Source: 2-01-FULL-49-22 sp036507655 (GTDB lineage Bacteria > Patescibacteriota > Saccharimonadia > Saccharimonadales > UBA10212). Taken from it: a stretch of DNA of 17,513 nucleotides. Made by a program: the position numbers and the translations under genes. The notes below the pieces were generated by a model that was given only the letters and a program-made list of their open reading frames with translations, ran no database searches and was not told the origin of the DNA. The stretch is taken from NCBI GenBank assembly GCA_036507655.1, contig DATCIS010000027.1:1-17513 (forward strand), read 5' to 3'. This document shows positions 5,147 through 10,980 of this stretch, in pieces; the first letter of the stretch is position 1, and every line of letters begins with the position of its first letter.

Positions 5147-6844
5147 ATGGACCAGGCGACCGCCAAACAGCAAGTAATTGAGCGATTGAAGCAGGCCAAT
5201 AATATATTGGTTACTGTTTCTAATAACCCCTCTGTTGACCAGCTGTCTGCTTGTATCGGCATGACGCTTTTCCTTAATAAACTGGAGAAACATGCCACCG
5301 CCGTCTACTCCGGCCAAACACCGCCGGCCATCGAATTCCTGCAACCGGAAAAAACTCTGGAGTCCACCACCGATTCGCTGCGCGATTTTATTATCAGCTT
5401 GGATAAGGCCAAAGCCGACAAACTACGCTATAAGGTCGAAGATAAGTTCGTTCGAATCTACATAACACCTTACAGAACCAGCATTAGCCAAAAAGACCTG
5501 GTTTTCAGCGAGGGCGATTTTAACGTCGACGTGGTTTTAGCGTTGGGGGTCCGTGATAAAGCCCAACTTGACGCCGCCATAACCCAGCACGGCCGCATTT
5601 TGCACGACGCCAGCGTAATTTCAGTAAACGCCGGCCAAGAGAAAGCACCAGACATCGGCCAAATCAACTGGCAGGAGCCAACCGCCAGCAGCTTATGCGA
5701 AATGCTGGTAAGTATCAGCGAGGCCTTTGGGACCGGATTGATTGACAGCCAGATGGCCACAGCCTTCCTCACCGGAATCGTGGCTGAGACCCAGCGCTTC
5801 TCCAATCCTAAAACTTCGCCAAAAGTCATGACCATGGCAGCGCAGCTGATGGCTGCCGGCGCCAATCAGCAGTTGATAGTCAGCAAACTTGAACCGCCAC
5901 CACCACCCGAGGCCACTAAAACAGTTAGGTTACCGAAGTCACCTAAGTCGCCGCCTTCCGATACGCTGAGGGTTTCGCATGAGGCAGGGCAGCCGGACAG
6001 CGGTGAAATAGAAGTAAAACCCGACGAAATCCATATAGACAAGGAAGGCAATATTGTCTCCCAGCCAGAGCCGGAGTCAGAGCCTCCAAAGGGCGAGCCG
6101 GCACTGTTACCGGTGTCCGAGCCGGTTCTACCTCCTCCGCCTGATGCTGTAACACCGGCAGCCTCCAAGGTTATAACTCCGCCATCCTCCGAGCCGCCAG
6201 CCCAAGCACCACCTAAACCGGCAGCTGGGCTACCTTATGAACCACTTAAAAGCCAGCCGCTGGTCTTGCCGGTAGAGGCGGAACCAACCGCGCCGCCACA
6301 CACTAAACCAAACCTCAATTTTCCTGAGTCACGCTCTAAGACAGGGATGCCCGAGACTAAACCGGCTCCCGAACCACACGAATTACTAGATCCGATAGAT
6401 CACAAGCCGTCTATTAGCCCGCCATTCTCGGCCGACACCCAACCGTTTTGGTATGACCCGGAAAATTCCATGCCGTTAGACCCCTTGAGTGAAGCGCCCC
6501 GCCCGAACGATGCCATTTTGAACCAAGTAGCCTCTACTCCGACTTTCCCAACGCCGACGGAAGATAGTGCCCGAAGCGCGGTTAATGCTGCACTGGCCGC
6601 CGTACCGTTCAATCCAGCTATTGAAGGGCCGATAAAGGCCCTGAATGCCTCACCGCTGCCGTCAGAAAAAATTGTTTCGCCTCCATCCGAGAAACCGGCT
6701 AGCCCGCCAGATCAGCCGGCCCCGCCGCCCGTGCCACCACCGCTGAAACTCGACTCAGGCACTTTAATCCCTACCACTCCCAACCCAATACCTGTTGCCG
6801 CTAATGCTAACGGACCCACGCTGAACCTCCCCAAAGTCTTGTAG
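5147..6844 (+). CDS. NrnA-like DHH-fold protein with lost catalytic motifs and a long proline-rich tail
   Basis: 565 aa. Residues 1-248 align in order with the DHH domain of NrnA (nanoRNase/pAp phosphatase). ILVTVSNNPSVDQLSACIG (20-38) matches the first metal-binding motif, where NrnA has H-x-H and PDxDAxGS; here both histidines are gone and only D31 remains. VISVNAGQ (157-164) replaces the DHH motif itself, and GIVAETQRF (210-218) replaces GIxxDTGRF. The C-terminal DHHA1 domain with its GGGH motif is missing; instead about 300 residues rich in Pro, Glu, Ser and Lys follow (249-565), apparently disordered, without a membrane segment. The position upstream of truB, rpsO and pnp is the normal nrnA place, so this is probably a non-catalytic descendant, perhaps binding RNA or protein. 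Binding partners are unknown. Confidence 0.75.
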   Translation: MDQATAKQQVIERLKQANNILVTVSNNPSVDQLSACIGMTLFLNKLEKHATAVYSGQTPPAIEFLQPEKTLESTTDSLRDFIISLDKAKADKLRYKVEDKFVRIYITPYRTSISQKDLVFSEGDFNVDVVLALGVRDKAQLDAAITQHGRILHDASVISVNAGQEKAPDIGQINWQEPTASSLCEMLVSISEAFGTGLIDSQMATAFLTGIVAETQRFSNPKTSPKVMTMAAQLMAAGANQQLIVSKLEPPPPPEATKTVRLPKSPKSPPSDTLRVSHEAGQPDSGEIEVKPDEIHIDKEGNIVSQPEPESEPPKGEPALLPVSEPVLPPPPDAVTPAASKVITPPSSEPPAQAPPKPAAGLPYEPLKSQPLVLPVEAEPTAPPHTKPNLNFPESRSKTGMPETKPAPEPHELLDPIDHKPSISPPFSADTQPFWYDPENSMPLDPLSEAPRPNDAILNQVASTPTFPTPTEDSARSAVNAALAAVPFNPAIEGPIKALNASPLPSEKIVSPPSEKPASPPDQPAPPPVPPPLKLDSGTLIPTTPNPIPVAANANGPTLNLPKVL

Positions 6845-6890
6845 GTTCTAGGTTCGAGGTGCTAGGCTCTAGAACCTAAAACCTGTAACC
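6842..6890 (+). repeat. 7-bp repeat array between the NrnA-like gene and truB
   Basis: Seven units in register start at 6842: TAGGTTC twice, GAGGTGC, TAGGCTC, TAGAACC, TAAAACC and TGTAACC. The first units and the later ones are roughly complementary, and TAGGTTCTAG (6842-6851) has a perfect inverted copy at 6869-6878. The array supplies the stop codon of the upstream gene (TAG 6842-6844) and ends 7 bp before the truB start. A 12-base word AGGTTCTAGGTT is shared with the array inside truB (7358-7369). Confidence 0.85.
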
Positions 6891-6897
6891 TATTCTT

Positions 6898-7560
6898 GTG
6901 GACGGTGTTTTATTAGTTGATAAGCCGGCTGGCTGGACTTCGCATGACGCGGTGGCCAAAGTCCGGTCGATCATTCGAGCCAAAACTGGCAGGAAGGTGA
7001 AAGTAGGCCATACCGGCACGCTGGACCCATTTGCTACCGGGCTTTTGATTATAGTTATCGGCTCATACACCAAGCGTGCGGCTGAATTTAGTAGATTAGA
7101 TAAGACTTATGAAGCTGAATTAACCCTTGGGGCTTCAAGTACTACAGGTGATATTGATGGCGAAATAAGCCCAAAAAGCACTAAAAAACCGGCCGAAGCC
7201 GAGCTCAGAGCCGTTTTAAGGCAATTTGAAGGCCAAATCGAGCAGACCCCTCATCAATACAGTGCCGTAAAAGTCGGCGGCCAGAGAGCCTACAAAATGG
7301 CGAGGCAGGGCAAAGAGGTAAAATTAGAGCCGCGCAAGGTGAGAGTTTATAGGTTAGAGGTTCTAGGTTATAGGTATCCAAAACTCAAGATCTTAGCAGA
7401 GGTTAGCAGTGGCACTTATATCCGTTCGTTGGCAGAAGATATAGGAGAAAAACTCGGCACCGGCGCCTATCTGTCAGTCCTCCACCGTACCAAAGTCGGC
7501 AATTTTAATCTCAAAGATGCGCAAGATATGGAGAATCTCGACATTGAAATCCGGCTGTAA
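6898..7560 (+). CDS. truB: tRNA pseudouridine(55) synthase (TruB), short form
   Basis: 220 aa. It converts U55 of the tRNA T-loop to pseudouridine. The start is GTG at 6898, chosen because DGVLLVDKPAGWTSHDAV is the standard family N-terminus. Catalytic D43 sits in VGHTGTLDPFATGLL (37-50). Y-S-A-V-K (about 121-125) and SSGTYIRSLAEDIG (about 170-184) are the other conserved blocks. It is about 90 residues shorter than E. coli TruB and ends soon after the catalytic domain, so the C-terminal RNA-binding domain is missing. No Shine-Dalgarno precedes it; the gap is filled by a 7-bp repeat array, and another such array is part of its own coding sequence (residues about 151-160). Probably translated with the upstream NrnA-like gene. 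Confidence 0.92.
   Translation: MDGVLLVDKPAGWTSHDAVAKVRSIIRAKTGRKVKVGHTGTLDPFATGLLIIVIGSYTKRAAEFSRLDKTYEAELTLGASSTTGDIDGEISPKSTKKPAEAELRAVLRQFEGQIEQTPHQYSAVKVGGQRAYKMARQGKEVKLEPRKVRVYRLEVLGYRYPKLKILAEVSSGTYIRSLAEDIGEKLGTGAYLSVLHRTKVGNFNLKDAQDMENLDIEIRL
7348..7375 (+). repeat. 7-bp repeat array inside truB
   Basis: Four exact 7-bp steps: TATAGGT (7348), TAGAGGT (7355), TCTAGGT (7362) and TATAGGT (7369), consensus TNTAGGT. It is coding (YRLEVLGYRY region) without breaking the frame. It shares AGGTTCTAGGTT with the intergenic array at 6842-6890, which indicates a common source. The affected protein segment is a variable strand before the conserved SSGTYIRS block. Confidence 0.8.
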
Positions 7561-7563
7561 CAC

Positions 7564-7592
7564 TTGCAAGATAGGGGTAAAACTGCTAATAT
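7564..7592 (+). promoter_or_regulatory. rpsO promoter giving a near-leaderless mRNA
   Basis: TTGCAA (7564-7569), a 17-bp spacer and TAATAT (7587-7592) preceded by TGC (extended -10). The -10 ends 9 bp before the rpsO ATG (7602), so the leader would be 2-3 bases at most, and no Shine-Dalgarno is visible. Confidence 0.65.
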
Positions 7593-7601
7593 CTAGCCTG
7601 A

Positions 7602-7868
7602 ATGATAACTGGTGAGAAAAAGGCTAAAATCACTGCTGATTTGGCCAAAAGCAAAACCGATACCGGTTCTAGCCCTGTGCAGGTAGGAATTATGACTGCG
7701 CGGATTGCTGAATTAACCGATCATTTAAAAACTCATAAGCACGATTTTGCCGCTCGCCGAGCCCTGCTACAATTGGTCGGCAAGCGTAAAAGACTGCTTA
7801 AATACATCGCTGATAAAGATGGTGAAGAATACCTGGCGTTAATCAAGAAACTAGGCATTCGGCGCTAG
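7602..7868 (+). CDS. rpsO: 30S ribosomal protein S15
   Basis: 88 aa, the usual length of S15. The hallmark block DTGSSPVQVGIMTARIAELTDHLKTHKHDFAARRALLQLVGKR spans about 20-62, and the C-terminal helix RKRLLKYIADKDGEEYLALIKKLGIRR follows. S15 binds the central domain of 16S rRNA early in 30S assembly. The order truB-rpsO-pnp is conserved widely in bacteria; ribF, often between truB and rpsO, is absent here. In E. coli S15 represses its own translation through a leader pseudoknot; with almost no leader here, that route seems unavailable. Confidence 0.96.
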   Translation: MITGEKKAKITADLAKSKTDTGSSPVQVGIMTARIAELTDHLKTHKHDFAARRALLQLVGKRKRLLKYIADKDGEEYLALIKKLGIRR

Positions 7869-7882
7869 ATCATTAAATAATT

Positions 7883-7943
7883 TGGGTGGCAGAGCACAGC
7901 CCTCCTTCGCCTGAAGCTACGGAGGATTGAACCTTGTCACCCA
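7883..7943 (+). promoter_or_regulatory. structured rpsO-pnp intercistronic hairpin
   Basis: An outer stem pairs TGGGTGGCA (7883-7891) with TGTCACCCA (7935-7943), one G-U included. It encloses an inner stem CCTCC (7901-7905) with GGAGG (7921-7925), whose loop contains complementary TTC and GAA. There is no T tract, so it is not a simple terminator. In E. coli the equivalent gap holds an RNase III-cut hairpin by which PNPase controls its own mRNA; a similar role is inferred from position only. Distal AAAGGTG (7947-7952) is the only Shine-Dalgarno candidate for pnp. Confidence 0.55.
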
Positions 7944-7963
7944 GGAAAGGTGAATAAAAAATT

Positions 7964-10102
7964 ATGGCTAAGACCATCAATCCGTTCGGTAAAAAAATCA
8001 TTAAGGTCGAGACAGAATTTAGCGGAAAGCCTCTGTCATTAGAGGTTGGCCGAGTCGGATTCCGCACCAGTGCCAGTGTTTTAGCTCGCTACGGCGATAC
8101 GGTGGTTTTGGGCACAGCCATGGTAAGCCCGGAAACGGTTCAAGGGCTGGACTACTTCCCGCTGAGCATTGACTATGAAGAAAAATTTTATGCTGCCGGT
8201 AAGATAAGCGGCAGCCGCTTCATCAAGCGCGAGGGCCGACCGAGTGACGAAGCGATATTGATTGGCCGCTTGATTGACCGGCCTATTCGTCCGCTTTGGC
8301 CTAAAGGATATCGCCACGAAGTTCAAGGTGTAGCCACCGTTTTAAGCCTGGACCCTAACTTCCGGCCGGATTCGATTGCCATGATTGCCATGAGCGCTGC
8401 CTTTATGCTAACCGGCGTGCCCTTTGAAGGCCCGGTGGCCGGTGTGCGCGTCGGCTTAAAAGACAGCCAGCCGCAAGCCTTCTTAACTCCTCAAGAGCTG
8501 GAGGAAGGCGGCTTAGACTTGGTGGTCGCTGGCACCAAGGACGCCATCATGATGGTCGAAGCCGGGGCCCGCGAAGTTAGCGAGGCCCAGATAGTTGCAG
8601 CGCTGGGGTACGCCCACAAAGTCATTCAGCCGGCGGTTGATTTGCAAACCGAGCTGGCTCAAAAAGTCGGCGTTACTTCTCAAGAGTACGAACTGTTACT
8701 ACCAGATGAAAAAATCCAAAAAGCCGTCGATGACTGGACTAAGGGTAAGTTTGGCGCTGGGCTGCGCGCGCCATATCCGGAGCGTAACGACCTGGTATCT
8801 GATTTGCGCCATAAAATGCACGAGTATTTCCGCCAAAGGCTTGGTGACGAGGACTTTGCAGCCGTCAAAGCCGATTATGATGAAGCGTTTGATATGGCCG
8901 TCCATAAAGATGTCCGCCAGGGTATTATGGAAGAGTCAGCCCGCCCGGATGGTCGAAAATTGACTGAGCTCCGACCATTATCGAGCGAGGTCGGCTTCTT
9001 ACCGCGGGCGCACGGTTCCAGCCTGTTTACCAGAGGCGTCACTCAGGCGATGAACATCGTGACATTGGCTCCATTAAGTTACGCTCAGATGGTAGATACC
9101 ATGGAGAGCGAACGCGAAAGACGATATATGCATCATTACAACGCCCCGGGCTATACCGTTGGCGAAGTCAGACGTCTTGGCGCCCCTGGCCGGCGCGAAA
9201 TCGGCCACGGGTACCTGGCCGAGAGGGCATTGGAAGCCGTGTTGCCGGCCGAAGCCGATTTCCCTTACGCCATCCGTTCGGTGACTGAAATCATGAGCCA
9301 GAACGGCAGTACCTCCATGGCCGCCACTTGTTCTTCCTGTATGGCGCTGATGGACGCCGGTGTCCCTATATCCGCCCCAGTTAGCGGTATTGCTATGGGA
9401 CTGATGACCGATGGTAAAAAAGCCATCATCCTATCCGATATCGCCGATGCCGAAGATTTTGCCGGCGATATGGACTTTAAGGTGGCTGGGACTTCTAAAG
9501 GCATTACGGCGTTACAGATGGATATGAAAGTTCATGGCCTGTCAGTCGAAGTTTTGAAAAAAGCCCTCGACCAGTCAAAAACTGGCCGCGAAGAGATCCT
9601 GGGGCACATGCTCTCGACTATCCCTGAAGCCCGCAAACAGATGAGCCCGTACGCGCCACGCGTTGAAGCCATTACCATCAACCCCGAGAAAATCCGAGAA
9701 GTCATTGGTAAAGGCGGCGAGACTATTAATAAAATCATCGCCGAGACCGGCGCTGAGATTGACATTAAAGACGACGGCACGGTGATGATCGCCAGCCCAG
9801 ACCAGCAAAGCATCGAAGCCGCTATCCAGTTCATCCGCACGCTGACAGCCGAGCCCGAAGTTGGTAAAATATATGAAAACTGCCGTGTAGTTTCTGTTCT
9901 CGAGTTCGGCGCATTCGTCGAAATACTACCGGGGAAAGAAGGTTTAGTGCACGTATCCGAAATGACTGAAGAGAGAGTTAATAAACCGAGCGACGTAGTC
10001 AAAGAAGGCGATAAAGTTACCGTGAAATTAATCGCTATTGATGATCGCGGCCGCCTGCAGCTTTCAATGAAAGCGGCAGCCCGAGAAAGGAACGAGAAAT
10101 AG
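7964..10102 (+). CDS. pnp: polynucleotide phosphorylase
   Basis: 712 aa, essentially the standard PNPase length. It degrades RNA 3'-to-5' by phosphorolysis, releasing NDPs, as a homotrimer. Domains in order: first RNase PH core (about 14-230, RVGFRTSASVLARYGDTVVLG), a helical linker, second core with RGVTQAMNIVTLAP, the phosphate-binding segment QNGSTSMAATCSSCMALMDAGVP and the metal-binding SDIADAEDFAGDMDFKVAGT, then a KH domain with IREVIGKGGETI (about 580) and an S1 domain (about 630-700, VLEFGAFVEILPGKEGLVHVSEM). All core motifs are present, so it should be active. It follows rpsO through a structured gap and its stop overlaps the next gene by one base (TAGTG). Confidence 0.97.
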   Translation: MAKTINPFGKKIIKVETEFSGKPLSLEVGRVGFRTSASVLARYGDTVVLGTAMVSPETVQGLDYFPLSIDYEEKFYAAGKISGSRFIKREGRPSDEAILIGRLIDRPIRPLWPKGYRHEVQGVATVLSLDPNFRPDSIAMIAMSAAFMLTGVPFEGPVAGVRVGLKDSQPQAFLTPQELEEGGLDLVVAGTKDAIMMVEAGAREVSEAQIVAALGYAHKVIQPAVDLQTELAQKVGVTSQEYELLLPDEKIQKAVDDWTKGKFGAGLRAPYPERNDLVSDLRHKMHEYFRQRLGDEDFAAVKADYDEAFDMAVHKDVRQGIMEESARPDGRKLTELRPLSSEVGFLPRAHGSSLFTRGVTQAMNIVTLAPLSYAQMVDTMESERERRYMHHYNAPGYTVGEVRRLGAPGRREIGHGYLAERALEAVLPAEADFPYAIRSVTEIMSQNGSTSMAATCSSCMALMDAGVPISAPVSGIAMGLMTDGKKAIILSDIADAEDFAGDMDFKVAGTSKGITALQMDMKVHGLSVEVLKKALDQSKTGREEILGHMLSTIPEARKQMSPYAPRVEAITINPEKIREVIGKGGETINKIIAETGAEIDIKDDGTVMIASPDQQSIEAAIQFIRTLTAEPEVGKIYENCRVVSVLEFGAFVEILPGKEGLVHVSEMTEERVNKPSDVVKEGDKVTVKLIAIDDRGRLQLSMKAAARERNEK

Positions 10103-10308
10103 TGGCCAGACGCAGCGAAGAACAGAAGTTGATGCGCAAGTGGTGGGTTTTACTGGTGGGCGCGGCCATCTTTCTAGGGCTAGCCTACGGGTTTGCATCT
10201 TTGGCAATTGATTCGGGCAGCCTGTGGCAGTACGCCGTGTCAATTATCTTTTTGGTTTGGGCCGTCAAGTATGTTGTTCGCGGCGCCCGACTGGCATTCT
10301 CGCGATAG
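10102..10308 (+). CDS. small two-span membrane protein, unknown
   Basis: 68 aa, GTG start sharing one base with the pnp stop. A basic N-terminus (ARRSEEQKLMRKWW) is followed by two membrane segments, about 15-34 (VLLVGAAIFLGLAYGFASLA) and about 42-59 (WQYAVSIIFLVWAVKYVV), then RGARLAFSR. No family is recognised. The tight position between pnp and the UDG gene (3-bp gap downstream) supports expression with them. It might attach an RNA-decay assembly to the membrane, but nothing in the sequence shows that. Confidence 0.65.
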   Translation: MARRSEEQKLMRKWWVLLVGAAIFLGLAYGFASLAIDSGSLWQYAVSIIFLVWAVKYVVRGARLAFSR

Positions 10309-10311
10309 TTA

Positions 10312-10938
10312 ATGAGTAAAAAACCTAAGCAAATTCAACTGAACGCAATCAAGGAGGAAATCATCAAACAAAATATTTGCCCGGATTTGGCCGCTGGCGC
10401 CACGCAGTTGGTATTTGGTGATGGTAATCCCGATGCCGAGGTAGTGTTTATCGGTGAGGCCCCGGGCAAAAAAGAAGACGAGCAGGGGCTGCCATTCGTT
10501 GGCGCGGCCGGCCGCTTCCTGGATGAAATGCTAACCGCGGCCGGCCTAAAAAGGTCAGATGTCTACATCACCAACATCGTCAAGTACCGCCCGCCGAATA
10601 ACCGCGATCCTTACCCGGATGAAAAAACCGCCTTTTTACCATTTTTAAAGAAGCAGCTTGCAGTCATAAAACCGAAGCTAATCGTGACACTGGGAAGGCA
10701 CAGTATGGAAGCGCTACTTCCAAATAGCCTAAGAATCAGCCAAGTGCACGGCCAGCCAAAAAGATATAACGGCCAGGTTTATTTGCCCTTGTTTCATCCG
10801 GCGGCGGCGCTCTACAACAACGGTATGCGCCAGACGCTGATTGACGATTTTGCCCGTATCCCGCCGGTGCTAGCCCTGTTGAATGCCCGCAGTACGCGGG
10901 CCGGCAAAGCCGATTCAACAGGGCTAGCCAAAATCTAA
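10312..10938 (+). CDS. type-4 uracil-DNA glycosylase lacking most iron-sulfur ligands
   Basis: 208 aa. It would remove uracil from DNA at the start of base-excision repair. Family-4 motifs are clear: VFGDGNPDAEVVFIGEAPG (34-52) with EDEQGLPFVGAAGRFLDEML following, ITNIVKYRPPNNRDP (86-100), and motif 2 LPLFHPAAALYN (158-169, H162). Family members hold a [4Fe-4S] cluster with four cysteines; here only C23 remains near the first pair, the VKCRPP cysteine is Y92, and the cysteine 16 residues later is F108. The cluster is therefore almost certainly absent. The last roughly 20 residues (LALLNARSTRAGKADSTGLA) are encoded by a 60-bp palindromic element. No Shine-Dalgarno is seen; probably coupled to the upstream gene. 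Confidence 0.88.
   Translation: MSKKPKQIQLNAIKEEIIKQNICPDLAAGATQLVFGDGNPDAEVVFIGEAPGKKEDEQGLPFVGAAGRFLDEMLTAAGLKRSDVYITNIVKYRPPNNRDPYPDEKTAFLPFLKKQLAVIKPKLIVTLGRHSMEALLPNSLRISQVHGQPKRYNGQVYLPLFHPAAALYNNGMRQTLIDDFARIPPVLALLNARSTRAGKADSTGLAKI
10869..10928. repeat. 60-bp palindromic element folding as a perfect three-way junction
   Basis: GCTAGCCCTGTTGAAT (10869-10884) is the exact reverse complement of 10913-10928. Between them sit two hairpins with no spare bases: a 6-bp stem (10885-10890 with 10896-10901, loop AGTAC) and a 4-bp stem (10902-10905 with 10909-10912, loop AAA). The sum 16+6+5+6+4+3+4+16 accounts for all 60 bases. It lies in frame at the 3' end of the UDG gene, 7 bp before the stop codon. 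No T tract follows, so it is not a standard terminator. A palindromic selfish element, a processing signal or an RNA stabiliser are possible. Confidence 0.85.
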
Positions 10939-10967
10939 TTTAGGTTTTCAAATTAATCTCTAACAAA

Positions 10968-10974
10968 AGGGAGG
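10968..10974 (+). promoter_or_regulatory. strong Shine-Dalgarno of the RNase J gene
   Basis: AGGGAGG, 6 bp before the ATG at 10981. It contrasts with the Shine-Dalgarno-free starts of most core genes here, and it fixes the start of an otherwise unusually long N-terminal extension. Confidence 0.7.
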
Positions 10975-10980
10975 AAACAG

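Noticed and set aside
4923..5147. 74-codon open frame upstream of the NrnA-like gene
   Set aside because: Most of it runs through the 7-bp repeat array, it has no Shine-Dalgarno or promoter at the right place, and its composition is that of the repeat rather than a protein.
8595..8963. 122-codon plus-strand frame inside pnp
   Set aside because: An out-of-frame shadow of pnp with no start signals and no domain.
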